DNA of 64,000 nt, taken from Paenimyroides tangerinum. Lineage in GTDB: Bacteria; Bacteroidota; Bacteroidia; Flavobacteriales; Flavobacteriaceae. Shown here in pieces: positions 1 to 9,612 of this stretch. The translations under genes and the position numbers were made by a program. How positions within the stretch are numbered: position 1 is the stretch's first letter; each line of letters begins with the position of its first letter. The notes beneath the pieces were generated by a model that worked only from the letters and a program-made list of their open reading frames with translations, was not told the DNA's origin and made no database searches. The stretch lies in the NCBI RefSeq assembly GCF_003865405.1, contig NZ_RQVQ01000007.1, positions 48,969 to 112,968 on the forward strand, in the 5' to 3' direction.

Positions 1-384
1 GCGGTTTATTTAACTATAGAGATTTTGATGCAAGTGACTGAAATTCCATTGCTTGGGAATATTGCACGTTCAGTTTTTGTAACTTCAATGATTTTAGTAG
101 TTGTTTCTATTTTGTATAAATTTGGTACAAAGGAAACAAAATCAATGGCATTTATATCTTATGGTTCGGTATTTACAACCATTTTGGTAGCCTTAACATC
201 TTATGGTTTTGGAGTTTATGTTTTACGATTTGCTAAATATAATGAATTGTATGGTTCAATTGGTACACTTTTGGTAGTGATGATTTACATTTGGATCAAT
301 TGTATGATTCTTTTGTTAGGTTTTGATTTAAATGCAACAATTTTGAAATTGAAAAGTAAAAATTTATATATTAGTAAAAAATAA
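1..384 (+). CDS. YihY/BrkB-family inner membrane protein, C-terminal part
   Basis: The reading frame is open to the first base of the window, so this is the C-terminal portion of a longer gene. It shows several hydrophobic helices and ends with the signature of the YihY/virulence factor BrkB family: a YGSIGTLLVVMIYIW stretch followed by an LLLGFDLNA motif. Members are multi-pass inner membrane proteins of about 300 residues, once misnamed RNase BN; their biochemical role is unsettled. The last residues are lysine-rich, as expected for a cytoplasmic tail. The gene is 12 bases upstream of the DUF2147 gene on the same strand. An internal TTG/ATG near base 25 is not the true start. Confidence 0.85.
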   Translation, partial: AVYLTIEILMQVTEIPLLGNIARSVFVTSMILVVVSILYKFGTKETKSMAFISYGSVFTTILVALTSYGFGVYVLRFAKYNELYGSIGTLLVVMIYIWINCMILLLGFDLNATILKLKSKNLYISKK

Positions 385-396
385 CAAACAATAATT

Positions 397-822
397 ATGA
401 AAAAAAGACTAATTTTTATGTTTATGACAATGTTTCTTGGAATAGGTTCAATGTCAGCTCAAAGTGTAATTGGAAAATGGAAAACGATTGATGATGAAAC
501 AGGTAAGCCAAAATCAATAGTTGAAATTTCAGAAAAAGATGGAAAAATTTACGGTAAAGTAATTGAGATTTTAACTGAAAATAAAACGGCTATTTGTTCT
601 AAATGTGAAGGAACAAATAAAAATAAACCAATTAAAGGCTTAACAATTATTACAGGTTTAAAAAAAGATGGTTCAGAATATAACGGAGGTAAAATTTTAG
701 ACCCAACTTCTGGTAAAGAGTACAAATGTATGATGAAGTTAAACGGTAAAGACAAATTAGATGTTCGTGGTTATGTGGGAATTCAAGCATTAGGACGAAC
801 TCAAACTTGGATTAGAATGTAA
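397..822 (+). CDS. DUF2147 family secreted protein
   Basis: A 141-residue protein with a clear Sec signal peptide (MKKRLIFMFMTMFLGIGSMSA, cleavage near residue 21) followed by the compact beta-rich DUF2147 domain: VIGKWKTIDDETGKPKS at the start, a CSKCEG pair of cysteines mid-protein, then GGKILDPTSGKEYKC and a C-terminal VRGYVGIQALGRTQTW motif. The family is common in Bacteroidota and Proteobacteria and is thought to be periplasmic and lipocalin-like, but no reaction is established. It may be co-transcribed with the truncated membrane protein in front. A strong bidirectional terminator follows directly. Confidence 0.85.
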   Translation: MKKRLIFMFMTMFLGIGSMSAQSVIGKWKTIDDETGKPKSIVEISEKDGKIYGKVIEILTENKTAICSKCEGTNKNKPIKGLTIITGLKKDGSEYNGGKILDPTSGKEYKCMMKLNGKDKLDVRGYVGIQALGRTQTWIRM

Positions 823-844
823 TTTCAATAAATAAAATAAAAAC

Positions 845-875
845 AAAACACTTCAGAATTTCTGAAGTGTTTTTT
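845..875. terminator. Bidirectional intrinsic terminator
   Basis: A perfect 12-base inverted repeat (AAAACACTTCAG and its complement) around a 5-base loop, with an A-tract on one side and a T-tract on the other. It lies between convergent genes ending at 822 and 879, so it can stop transcription from both. Confidence 0.85.
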
Positions 876-878
876 GTT

Positions 879-2048
879 TCAATAATGTATTTTATTGTTT
901 TTTGAATCAATAATTAAATAGTCATAATTCCCTTTTTTGACAAATATTTTCTTTTGATTATTTGCTAGTTCAATAATTTTTGTCGGAATTCCATTCATTT
1001 TAAGTTCACCTTTTCTGTAAATTAAAAGTAATGCAGGATAATTAATTGTTTTTTCGGTTGGAATTTCTACTTCGATTTGAACGTTATCATTTAACCAAGA
1101 TGAATCGATTTTTTCAAAATTAATTATAGGTTGAATTATACTAATATCCGTTTCATAACTAGTGGAATTACTTCTAAAAATCGTTTCCTCAGAATTTATA
1201 AGAATACTTGGCACATTACTTTGAACTAATTTAGTTAATGGTTGATTGTAACGATTTTCGCCTTTATCTGAATATCTATTTTGGTCAATTGTTAACGGAT
1301 TTATTTTTGTTAAATCTGATAAAACTCCAGCCATTGATTTTCCTCTGCCATTATTATCACCCTCGAAAGCATGACCAGCACCACAATAAATAAAATATTT
1401 TCCATCGGTATGATTCTGCATAAATTTATAAATATTCTGAGCTTGAGCAATTTCTCGATTTTTCCATTTATCGGTATCCCAATTATCAGTTTCTGAGGCT
1501 TCATAACCAAAAAGCGTAAAACCTAAGTCCAAAGCTTCTTTGATAAAATTTCCGAATTCAGGTTCAGATGTATAATATCCACTTTCTATTGTAGCAAATT
1601 TTCTATCATTGATTTGATTGTCATCTAAAGCTTCTAAACCTAAATATCTATAGCCATTATCGTATAATCCTTTTAACAATGAACGAGCAAATTTTCTATG
1701 ACTTGAATTGTGATGTAATTCGTTTAATATGATAATTTCTTCTTCTTTACTTTTTTCTAAAATATATTCCTTGGCTGAAATAACCTTGCTTTTAGCAAGA
1801 AAAAGCGAATCAAATTCGGTCAGTTTAATTTCTTTTTGATTAGGTCTTTGTTCATTCCAAGTTTTTAGAGCTTGTCTATAATCTCCCTGAAAAGCAAAAT
1901 TCGTAGCTGCTATCTGTAAGGCAAATGCGTTTTGATTTGAATCTTTTTCTGCAATTATATCTTTAGATAGTTTATAAGGAAAATCTTGAGCAATTATATT
2001 TTCTTGAGCAATTAAACACGCAAATAATAAAAGTGAAAATTTTACCAT
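879..2048 (-). CDS. Secreted EreA/ChaN-like (Tiki-superfamily fold) protein
   Basis: A 389-residue protein with an N-terminal signal peptide (MVKFSLLLFACLIAQENIIAQ). After an N-terminal helical stretch it has IIILNELHHNSSHRKF and YLGLEALD near residues 105-140, and a GAGHAFEG motif near residue 225. This His/Glu pattern is that of the erythromycin esterase/ChaN/Tiki fold (glutamate-His near the first strand, GxGH later), a group of metal-dependent hydrolases and haem-binding proteins. I infer a periplasmic or surface hydrolase but cannot name a substrate. The last 130 residues are beta-rich and unassigned. It is followed on the same strand by three lipoprotein genes, possibly one secreted-protein cluster. 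Confidence 0.55.
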   Translation of the reverse strand: MVKFSLLLFACLIAQENIIAQDFPYKLSKDIIAEKDSNQNAFALQIAATNFAFQGDYRQALKTWNEQRPNQKEIKLTEFDSLFLAKSKVISAKEYILEKSKEEEIIILNELHHNSSHRKFARSLLKGLYDNGYRYLGLEALDDNQINDRKFATIESGYYTSEPEFGNFIKEALDLGFTLFGYEASETDNWDTDKWKNREIAQAQNIYKFMQNHTDGKYFIYCGAGHAFEGDNNGRGKSMAGVLSDLTKINPLTIDQNRYSDKGENRYNQPLTKLVQSNVPSILINSEETIFRSNSTSYETDISIIQPIINFEKIDSSWLNDNVQIEVEIPTEKTINYPALLLIYRKGELKMNGIPTKIIELANNQKKIFVKKGNYDYLIIDSKNNKIHY

Positions 2049-2067
2049 AATAAAATTGATTTTTTTG

Positions 2068-2781
2068 TTAATTCAGAACATGATTTATTAAACCATATTC
2101 TTCAATATCATTTCCCGGATAGATATTTTTTTCATAAATGATTCCTACGCCTTTGGCTAACCAATTCTCATAAATAATTTCAAATGAATTTCCTGTTATA
2201 CTGTTAAAAACAGTTTTTCTAAGTTCTGTTTTGATAACATCTTGGTATGTTTTTCCATTGATTGTAACGCTGGCAACTTTGTCAAGAATTTTTCCTTGAT
2301 TGGTATGTTTTATATGCCCACTTGCTGCTCCTGAGATTTCTAAAATAACTTCATCTGTCCAAGTTTCACCAACGTTTAATTTTGTGTTGATGTAAGTTAT
2401 AATTCCAGCAGTGGTGTTAACTCCCATATTTGAAGTGGCTCCATGTAGAGCTTTGAATATTCCATTTTCTTCGCGGAAACCATCTGTTAATTCAACTTCT
2501 TGAATAGAACCAATAGGTTCAAATTGAAAATAGTTTTTCCCATCATAATTAATGGTTTTATAAATATGATAATTAAAGATGTCTTCTGAATTATCTGGAT
2601 TCACCAGATTCCATTGATTTCCTAATGCAAATGGCCAGTATGATTGACTTGCTGGATTTGGGTTTGGATTCTCGTTTCCATCGCCATTTCCGTTGTCTAT
2701 AGTACTTCCGTCATCAGAAGAACTACAAGAGGCTAAAAATGCAAAGAGAATTAGAATTGTATAATTAAAAATTTTTTTCAT
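2068..2781 (-). CDS. Lipoprotein of unknown function
   Basis: A 237-residue predicted lipoprotein: hydrophobic N-terminus ending FLASC, followed by SSSDDG, the typical Bacteroidota lipoprotein export pattern with acidic residues after the cysteine. A low-complexity Asn/Pro/Gly linker (residues about 30-46) separates the lipid anchor from a beta-rich domain beginning SYWPFALGNQWNL, a motif often seen in secreted Bacteroidota proteins. No catalytic motif is evident. It sits 5 bases from the next upstream gene, so these probably share a transcript. Confidence 0.75.
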   Translation of the reverse strand: MKKIFNYTILILFAFLASCSSSDDGSTIDNGNGDGNENPNPNPASQSYWPFALGNQWNLVNPDNSEDIFNYHIYKTINYDGKNYFQFEPIGSIQEVELTDGFREENGIFKALHGATSNMGVNTTAGIITYINTKLNVGETWTDEVILEISGAASGHIKHTNQGKILDKVASVTINGKTYQDVIKTELRKTVFNSITGNSFEIIYENWLAKGVGIIYEKNIYPGNDIEEYGLINHVLN

Positions 2782-2785
2782 AGTA

Positions 2786-3775
2786 TTAATTTATTTTAAC
2801 TAGTTCTACTCGTCGATTCTTTGCTTTGTTTTCTTCAGAATCATTTGTAGCTATAGGTTTTTCTGAGCCAAAACCAACAGTAGATAATCTGTTTTTATCA
2901 ATTCCGTTTGATGTAAGCTTTTCTTTAACTGCTTCAGCTCGATTTGCAGAAAGTGTTTTATTATGAGTCGAATTTCCGGAATTATCTGTATGTCCTTCGA
3001 TACTAATTTTTAAAGGCGGATTGTTTTTTAAAGCAACAGCAATTTCGTTTACCGTTTCAATTCCATCATTAGAAATAGTTGATTTATCGACATCGAAATT
3101 GATATATAAAACAGCTTTTCCTTTTTCTATTAAATCAGAAGAAATTTCTTCGGCAGTAACTTTGGTAATCGATTGTTCAAAAGCAGTTTCTTGTAACACA
3201 TTCAAAGACGCTCCTGCATTATTTGAAATATATTGAACGTAAATATTGCCATCATTTTTTGTGCGTAAAACCCAAAATTTTATATTTTGTCCAGCGTAAC
3301 CAATATCGCCTTCGTCGCCTTTATTTGGGTCTTTTTTGTTATATCTGTCGTATTCTTCTTTTGTGATTTCTCCGTCAAAAACTTTAATAGCTCCAATTGA
3401 TAAAAGATAATCAGACATACTTTTTTCGAAAAAATGCTGAGAGAAATTTTCTCCTTGATTGGGAGAAACAAAAGTTTTATAAAGTTTACCCTCAAAAGGT
3501 GTCATAATTCCTTCAATAGGAAAGAAACAAACGTCAAATTCACGAACCAAGGGTTTGTTCATTTCTTTTAAACCTTTAGGTAAATTTATAAACGGAAAAA
3601 CACCAATGTCAGCAGTTGAAACTGAAATATTTTCGATATTAAAACTATTTTCAATTGGTTTTGAAGTTTCGTTTGAAATTAAAGTATCATTGGTTATGAT
3701 TTCATTTTCCTTGTTTTTTTGATTACACGAAATAATCAATAACGCAGTAAATAATAATAATCCAGTTTTTTTCAT
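2786..3775 (-). CDS. OmpA-family peptidoglycan-binding lipoprotein
   Basis: A 329-residue protein when started at the ATG at 3775, which yields the lipoprotein signal MKKTGLLLFTALLIISC; an upstream ATG at 3832 would hide this signal and was rejected. The C-terminal about 110 residues are an OmpA-like domain: VLYINFDVDKSTI, then ISIEGHTDNSG, SANRAEAVKEKL, GFGSEKPIATN and the NRRVEL ending. This domain binds peptidoglycan diaminopimelate non-covalently, so the protein probably tethers the outer membrane to the wall. The N-terminal half is unassigned. Confidence 0.85.
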   Translation of the reverse strand: MKKTGLLLFTALLIISCNQKNKENEIITNDTLISNETSKPIENSFNIENISVSTADIGVFPFINLPKGLKEMNKPLVREFDVCFFPIEGIMTPFEGKLYKTFVSPNQGENFSQHFFEKSMSDYLLSIGAIKVFDGEITKEEYDRYNKKDPNKGDEGDIGYAGQNIKFWVLRTKNDGNIYVQYISNNAGASLNVLQETAFEQSITKVTAEEISSDLIEKGKAVLYINFDVDKSTISNDGIETVNEIAVALKNNPPLKISIEGHTDNSGNSTHNKTLSANRAEAVKEKLTSNGIDKNRLSTVGFGSEKPIATNDSEENKAKNRRVELVKIN

Positions 3776-3850
3776 AATATTGTTAGTTAATAATTTTTTG
3801 ATAAATAAACAATTTTTAGAATTTAAATCCAAATTAATTGTTATTCCTAA

Positions 3851-4297
3851 TTATTGTTTAACACCATCAAATAAAAAATTTATTTCACCTTCTGCTTGTT
3901 GATTTGTTCCCAATTCAAGGGTTTTTACTTCGGCAGTATACCAAAAATAACCTTCTAGAATTCCATTGACATTGTTAATATTATTGTTATAGCTATTCTC
4001 CACTTTAAAAGTTTTAGAAGTCACACTAGAATAAGCTTCACCAGATTTTGCTTCAACCTTTAAATGCTGATTATCTACTTTTGTAACGATAATAACAGCA
4101 TCAAAATATTCGTATTGTTCAAGAAGACTTGACCTTAACTTTCCTTTATACGTACCAACTGCAGCATCGATTGTTCCTGAAGTTGGTTGTTCGTAATTTG
4201 TATTGTCATCACTACTACTACAACTTGTTGTAATTGTTCCGATGGTTAATAATGATAAAATACCTACGAATGTTAGTTTCTTTTTAAAATTTTTCAT
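3851..4297 (-). CDS. Small lipoprotein of unknown function
   Basis: A 148-residue lipoprotein with signal ending TITTSC and the SSSDD export motif. The mature part begins with a Thr/Ser linker and then a compact beta-strand-rich domain (GTYKGKLRSSLL, FDAVIIVTKVDNQHLKVEA) resembling small lipocalin/calycin-like secreted domains, but I do not recognise the family. It is the first gene of the leftward lipoprotein cluster and is divergent from the histidine kinase gene; about 160 bases separate the two starts and should contain both promoters. Confidence 0.7.
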   Translation of the reverse strand: MKNFKKKLTFVGILSLLTIGTITTSCSSSDDNTNYEQPTSGTIDAAVGTYKGKLRSSLLEQYEYFDAVIIVTKVDNQHLKVEAKSGEAYSSVTSKTFKVENSYNNNINNVNGILEGYFWYTAEVKTLELGTNQQAEGEINFLFDGVKQ

Positions 4298-4461
4298 GTT
4301 GTTTGTTTTTTAAAATTGTTTTTACAAAAATGACTAATTATAAATTTGCTATCAATCGTCGAATTCTATGATTTTTTTCTAATGGTTTACCTTGATTTTA
4401 TAAAACAAATGTAAATTGAAGCTTTTTATTAGGATATTTGTCTTTTAATTTTTTTGAAAAC

Positions 4462-6423
4462 ATGTTAAAGAAGATATTTTTCATCATATCATTTTCACTT
4501 ATTTGTAATCTTGTTACAGCTCAGCATTTTTTTCCACTTGACGAAAATGCTTATTTATCAGAACTGTATAAAAATGTTCAAAATCAAAAAGATAAGAAAA
4601 AACAATTGCTGAATTACTTATTATTGTCTGAATTTTGGGCGCAATCCGATAGTTTAAAAAGTTGGAATGCCATTCAAAAAGTGCAAAAATCTAATGATAG
4701 AGAAAAATTAGATAAAGGTGTTTTAGATTATTTTTCGGGTATTTATTTTTCTTCTATTGGAAATAAAGCAAAAGCAAAAAAACATTATCAAAATGCCATA
4801 GATTTATTGAAGATTGAATCTAAAAATAATGAGATCCTTGTAAAAACTTTATATAACTACGCTTATATTCAGGTTGAAGATAAAGGATATGATTTTATGG
4901 TTAAAACATTAATCGAAGAATGTATACCGCTAAGTCAAAAGATGAATAATTTAGAATTATTAGCTTTTTATAATACACAACTTGGATTAACTTTTATGTC
5001 AATTGGTCAATTTGATACTGCTGAAGAATATCACAAAAAAGCACTTGATATTCTTAATAAAATCCCTGAAATGCAATCCGTACATTTGATAACATATTTG
5101 AATCTTGTTAGTAATTACTGTTATAAACCGGATAGTAGATCAGCAAAAGTTTATTTAGATAAAGCAAAAAATATACTTTTAAAATTCAAAGATTCACAGT
5201 ATTTACCTAATTATTATTATCAAGAAGCAATGTATCATACGACAAGAGAGGAGTATGATATGGCTTTATTGAGTTTAGAAAAAGGGATTGAACTTGCAAA
5301 AGAAAAAAAGCAATTTAAACTTTTACATATGCTTTATTTTCGAGTTTATAATGTCTTTTTGATGCAAAAGGATTATTTAAAGGCAAGAAATCAACTTGAG
5401 CAGATTTTGAATGAAAATATTTTGAGTAAAGAACCTGTAAACAGAAAGATCACGTTCTCTCAATTAGCTGCTGTTAATGAAGTTTTAGGCGATTACAAAC
5501 AAGCTTTTAATTGGATGAAAAAGGCAAGTGTGCTTAGCGATAGTTTACAGCAACAAAAAATTTTAGAAAAAATGAATGAATTAGAAATCATTCATAAATC
5601 TTCTGAAAAACAAGAACAAATAGCGAAATTAGAACGAGAAAAAGAAGAATCAGTATTAATAACTAAAAATAAAAACCTTCGAATTACCATTTTAGCTGTA
5701 GCATTGTTGCTTAGTTTGATAATTGCTTTTTTAATTTATTTGACATACAAAAAACAACAAAAAATCAATAAGCAAATTAATCTTAATCACAAACAAGAGC
5801 TTCTTTATATTGAAAAAGAACGCAAATACGAAGCTACGCAAGCTATTCTTCAAGGAGAAGAACAAGAAAGACAAAGAATCGCTCAAGATTTACACGATAG
5901 TATGGGAGGAATGCTTGCTAATATAAAGATGACAGTTTCTACAATGAATTTAGATAAAGCTGCAGAAATTGGGAGAAAAATTGACGCAACAATTTTAGAA
6001 ATGAGACGCATTTCTAGAAATTTGATGCCTGAAACATTAAAAAATTTAGGACTTGAAATTGCACTTCGAGAGCTTTGTGAATCGATGTCTCAGAAAAATT
6101 TTACAATTCAATTTGAAGCATATAATCTTGCAGAGAATATTACTTTTCAAACGCAATTAGCTTTATATCGTATTACACAAGAAGCAATTAGTAATGTTAT
6201 CAAATATGCACAAGCTGATATTGTTATTGTTCAAATTAGTCAAAATGAGGATACTTTGATATTAACGATTGAAGATGACGGAATTGGTTTTGAAAAATCT
6301 GAAATTGCGTATGGACTTGGTCTAAAAAACATTGAAAACCGAACACGTTTAATTAATGGCAGTTTTGACATTGTAACAGAAAAAGGAAATGGAACTACTT
6401 TAAATATAGTTTGTAATGTATAA
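4462..6423 (+). CDS. TPR-containing sensor histidine kinase, NarL/HisKA_3 class
   Basis: A 653-residue kinase from the ATG at 4462. The start gives a signal peptide (MLKKIFFIISFSLICNLVTAQ); a TTG at 4438 would bury it. Residues about 60-380 are TPR-like helical repeats, probably periplasmic, followed by one membrane helix (about 406-429), a coiled coil and the cytoplasmic HisKA_3 domain with RQRIAQDLHDSMGG, phospho-acceptor His near residue 478. The C-terminal HATPase domain has EAISNVIKYAQA (N box), DDGIGF and GLGLKNI. Family knowledge: such kinases pair with LuxR/NarL regulators. Its stop overlaps the start of the regulator gene by 8 bases, indicating translational coupling. Confidence 0.9.
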   Translation: MLKKIFFIISFSLICNLVTAQHFFPLDENAYLSELYKNVQNQKDKKKQLLNYLLLSEFWAQSDSLKSWNAIQKVQKSNDREKLDKGVLDYFSGIYFSSIGNKAKAKKHYQNAIDLLKIESKNNEILVKTLYNYAYIQVEDKGYDFMVKTLIEECIPLSQKMNNLELLAFYNTQLGLTFMSIGQFDTAEEYHKKALDILNKIPEMQSVHLITYLNLVSNYCYKPDSRSAKVYLDKAKNILLKFKDSQYLPNYYYQEAMYHTTREEYDMALLSLEKGIELAKEKKQFKLLHMLYFRVYNVFLMQKDYLKARNQLEQILNENILSKEPVNRKITFSQLAAVNEVLGDYKQAFNWMKKASVLSDSLQQQKILEKMNELEIIHKSSEKQEQIAKLEREKEESVLITKNKNLRITILAVALLLSLIIAFLIYLTYKKQQKINKQINLNHKQELLYIEKERKYEATQAILQGEEQERQRIAQDLHDSMGGMLANIKMTVSTMNLDKAAEIGRKIDATILEMRRISRNLMPETLKNLGLEIALRELCESMSQKNFTIQFEAYNLAENITFQTQLALYRITQEAISNVIKYAQADIVIVQISQNEDTLILTIEDDGIGFEKSEIAYGLGLKNIENRTRLINGSFDIVTEKGNGTTLNIVCNV

Positions 6424-7045
6424 AAATAAAATAAATTTAGTGATAGTTGATGACCATCCAATGGTTTTGGAAGGATTGAAATATCTTTTACAACAAGATG
6501 AGACGTTTCAAATTTTTTCTTTTACCAAAGGAAATGCAGCGCTAGATTTTATTCAAGAAAATAGGATTGATGTTGTGTTGCTTGATATTGTTTTAAAAGA
6601 TGGAAATGGTCTTGATTTCTGTAAAATAATAAAACGACATTCACCTGAAACCACAGTAGTTGGAATTAGCAATCAAGCTGAGCGAAGTATCATTTTACGT
6701 TTTTTAGAAAATGGCGGAAGTGGTTATATTTTGAAAAACGCAGATGCTAAAGAAATCATGCAATGCATTCAGGATGCTATAAACGGGAAGCTTTCTTTAT
6801 GTAAAGATGTTCAGGAAATAATGGCTAAACCATCAGTAATTAATTATGAAATTCCACGAATTACCAAACGCGAACTTCAAATTTTAAAAGCTGTTTCAGA
6901 AGGACAAACTTCTGCAGAAATTGCAGATATAATGTTTATCTCTGTTATTACTGTAGAAACGCATCGAAGAAATTTGTTACAGAAATTCAAAGCTAAAAAT
7001 ATGATTGAGCTTGTAAAAATTGCGACTGACAACAAGTTGATTTAA
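6416..7045 (+). CDS. NarL/LuxR-family response regulator
   Basis: A 209-residue regulator. The receiver domain covers residues 1-120, with acidic pocket VDD and phospho-acceptor Asp57 in VVLLDIVLKDGNG. The C-terminal LuxR-type helix-turn-helix (about 145-205) reads ITKRELQILKAVSEGQTSAEIADI and VETHRRNLLQKF. It is the cognate partner of the overlapping kinase and probably activates unlinked genes. The following 100 bases hold a terminator and the priA promoter. Confidence 0.92.
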   Translation: MYKNKINLVIVDDHPMVLEGLKYLLQQDETFQIFSFTKGNAALDFIQENRIDVVLLDIVLKDGNGLDFCKIIKRHSPETTVVGISNQAERSIILRFLENGGSGYILKNADAKEIMQCIQDAINGKLSLCKDVQEIMAKPSVINYEIPRITKRELQILKAVSEGQTSAEIADIMFISVITVETHRRNLLQKFKAKNMIELVKIATDNKLI

Positions 7046-7079
7046 TAATGTTTTTCATTTTGTTATTAATTTAGAATGG

Positions 7080-7109
7080 ACTTCGAATTTTCGAGGTGTT
7101 TTTTATTTT
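7080..7109 (+). terminator. Intrinsic terminator after the two-component operon
   Basis: A 7-base stem (ACTTCGA pairing with TCGAGGT, one G-T wobble) followed by a T-rich run. It is 35 bases after the regulator stop and just before the priA promoter. Confidence 0.55.
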
Positions 7110-7114
7110 ATAAC

Positions 7115-7122
7115 TATCTTTG
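7115..7122 (+). promoter_or_regulatory. -7 promoter element of priA
   Basis: TATCTTTG matches the Bacteroidota primary-sigma -7 consensus TAnnTTTG exactly, 23 bases before the priA ATG. No clear -33 element is seen. Confidence 0.6.
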
Positions 7123-7145
7123 TTTTTTGAGTTACACAGTAAAAT

Positions 7146-9596
7146 ATGCAATTTTTTATAAACGTTATTGTTCCTTTGGCACTTGCCGATTCGTTTACTT
7201 ATGAAGTAAATGAAAACGAATTTCATTATTTACAAGTTGGAATGCGTGTGGCTGTTCCGTTTGGTAAAAGTAAAGTTTATACTGCTTTGGTACTTTCAAA
7301 ACACAATGTTCCGCCTGTAGCTTATCAAGCTAAAGAAATTCAGGAAATTATCGATTCGCAACCTATCGTAAATGAAACCCAGATTGCACATTGGAAATGG
7401 TTAGCAGAATATTATATGTGTACTTTGGGAGAAGTTTATCGTGCAGCTGTTCCATCGGCTTTGTTGTTGGAAAGTGAAACGATTGTTGTTTATAAACCTA
7501 AAAAAGAATATTTAATTTCTGATTTTACTGATGAAGAGTTTCTATTGTATGAAGCTTTTCAAAGTCAGGCAGTTTTAAAAATTGAAGAAATCATTTCGAT
7601 TCTAAATAAAAAAAATATCTTTCCTGTAATTCAGTCGCTTCTTGAAAAAGAAATCATTGTTCTGAATGAAGAAATAGTTGAATCATATAAGCCTAAAATG
7701 GTTAAATATGTAAAACTAAATCCCGAATATGATGCTCCAGAAAAATTAAAAGATTTAATGGAAATTCTTTCTCGTTCGGAAAAGCAACGCACCTTAGTGA
7801 TGAAATTTTTTCAATTAAAAGCAATTGATAAGAAACCTATCACATCAAAAACTTTATTAGAAAAAGCAGATGTAACTCCGGCTGTTTTAAAAGGATTAAT
7901 TTCAAAAAATATATTTGAAGAATTTACATTGGCTCAAGACCGAGTGGTTTTCGCAGATGTAAATAAACAAGAAATTGTACTTAGTGATTCACAGCAAACT
8001 GCTTTTGATTCAGTTGTTACTTCTTTTGAAAAATTTGATATTACCTTATTAAAAGGAATTACAGGTTCTGGAAAAACTGAGATTTATATAAAATTAATTG
8101 AGCAAATTCTTAAGCAAGAAAAGCAAGTTTTGTATCTGTTGCCAGAAATTGCTTTAACCACGCAATTGGTTCAACGTTTAACCAAACATTTTGGAAATCA
8201 AGTTGCTGTTTTTCATTCCAAATATTCTTCTAACGAACGTGTTGAAGTTTGGTTTCGTGTTAATCAAAATTCTGAAAAGGCTAAAGTTGTGATTGGAGCT
8301 CGTTCTTCGATTTTTCTTCCTTTTTCTAATTTAGGATTCGTCGTTGTTGACGAAGAACATGAACCTTCGTTCAAACAACAAGATCCTGCGCCTCGTTTCC
8401 ACGCACGAGATTCAGCTATTGTTCTTGCAAAAATGCATAATGCTAAAGTTTTATTGGGTTCAGCAACACCAAGTTTAGAAAGTTTTTATAACGCGTATCA
8501 AAATAAATTCGGGTTAGTAACATTAGAAAAACGTTTTGGAAATGTAAAATTACCCGAAATTGTTCTGATTGATATTAAAGAGAAGCACCGGAAAAAAGAG
8601 ATGAAAGGTCATTTTAGTATTGATCTTTTAGATGAAATAAATCAAACATTGGGGCGAGGAGAACAGGTTATTCTATTTCAGAATAGACGTGGGTTTTCTC
8701 CTGTTTTAGAATGTTTGACTTGTGGTCATGTACCGCAATGTCCATCATGTGATGTAAGTTTAACATATCATAAATTTCAAGAACATTTACGTTGTCATTA
8801 TTGTGGTTATACGATGGCAAAGCCCGTAAAATGCCACGTTTGTCACAGCGTTGATATTACAACAAAAGGTTTCGGAACGGAACAAATCGAATTGGAAGTG
8901 ATGGAATTATTTCCAAATAAATCGATTGCTCGTATGGACCAAGATACAACTCGTGGTAAATATGCATTTGAGAAATTAATTGACGCGTTTAAAAATCAAG
9001 AAATAGATATTCTGGTTGGAACTCAAATGTTAGCAAAAGGTTTGGATTTTGATAATGTAACTTTAGTTGGAATTCTGAATGCAGATAATGCTTTGTATTT
9101 TCCTGATTTTCGTGCTCATGAACGTGCATTTCAAATGTTTATGCAAGTTGCAGGTCGAGCAGGAAGAAAAGATAAGGAAGGAAAAGTTTTTATCCAAACA
9201 TATAATCCATATCATAATATTATTCAGCAAGTTACAACAAATGATTATGGTTCGATGTTTAAAGAACAAATGTATGAACGTTTGAATTTTAAATACCCAC
9301 CTTTTTATCGTTTGATTCGTTTGCAATTGAAACATGTTGATTTTCAGAAAGTAAAAGAAGGTTCTTTTTGGTTGTATAATTTATTATCAAAACAATTAGA
9401 AATGCCTGTTTTAGGACCTGAAGAACCATCGATAAATCGAATTAGAAATCAATACATACGAATTATTCTGATAAAGATTCCGATTAATATTCCATTGAAT
9501 AAAACCAAAAACGAAATCAGAAAATCTATAAAAAGTTTTGAAGCAATTGGAGCTTATCGTTCAATTAAAACAACAATTAGTGTTGATTTTTATTAA
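7146..9596 (+). CDS. priA: Primosomal protein N' (replication restart helicase PriA)
   Basis: An 816-residue 3'-5' DNA helicase that reloads the replicative helicase at stalled forks. The N-terminal DNA-binding domain starts FINVIVPLALADSFTYEV. Walker A GITGSGKT is at residues 304-311, the DEEH box at 402-405, and the SATPSLES motif follows. The paired zinc-binding modules are visible as CLTCGHVPQCPSC and CHYCGYTMAKPVKCHVC. Helicase motif VI appears as QVAGRAGRKDKEGKV. Length is slightly above that of the E. coli protein. It is a stand-alone transcription unit between a promoter and the rpsF promoter. Confidence 0.97.
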   Translation: MQFFINVIVPLALADSFTYEVNENEFHYLQVGMRVAVPFGKSKVYTALVLSKHNVPPVAYQAKEIQEIIDSQPIVNETQIAHWKWLAEYYMCTLGEVYRAAVPSALLLESETIVVYKPKKEYLISDFTDEEFLLYEAFQSQAVLKIEEIISILNKKNIFPVIQSLLEKEIIVLNEEIVESYKPKMVKYVKLNPEYDAPEKLKDLMEILSRSEKQRTLVMKFFQLKAIDKKPITSKTLLEKADVTPAVLKGLISKNIFEEFTLAQDRVVFADVNKQEIVLSDSQQTAFDSVVTSFEKFDITLLKGITGSGKTEIYIKLIEQILKQEKQVLYLLPEIALTTQLVQRLTKHFGNQVAVFHSKYSSNERVEVWFRVNQNSEKAKVVIGARSSIFLPFSNLGFVVVDEEHEPSFKQQDPAPRFHARDSAIVLAKMHNAKVLLGSATPSLESFYNAYQNKFGLVTLEKRFGNVKLPEIVLIDIKEKHRKKEMKGHFSIDLLDEINQTLGRGEQVILFQNRRGFSPVLECLTCGHVPQCPSCDVSLTYHKFQEHLRCHYCGYTMAKPVKCHVCHSVDITTKGFGTEQIELEVMELFPNKSIARMDQDTTRGKYAFEKLIDAFKNQEIDILVGTQMLAKGLDFDNVTLVGILNADNALYFPDFRAHERAFQMFMQVAGRAGRKDKEGKVFIQTYNPYHNIIQQVTTNDYGSMFKEQMYERLNFKYPPFYRLIRLQLKHVDFQKVKEGSFWLYNLLSKQLEMPVLGPEEPSINRIRNQYIRIILIKIPINIPLNKTKNEIRKSIKSFEAIGAYRSIKTTISVDFY

Positions 9597-9612
9597 AAAA
9601 AGGTTTGTTAAG

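Noticed and set aside
4438..4461. TTG start giving eight extra residues to the TPR histidine kinase
   Set aside because: The ATG at 4462 gives a clean signal peptide; the extension would bury it.
9063..9335. Opposite-strand and alternative-frame ORFs inside priA and in other long genes
   Set aside because: They are shadows of strongly conserved coding frames, with improbable Cys/Phe/Ile-rich translations.
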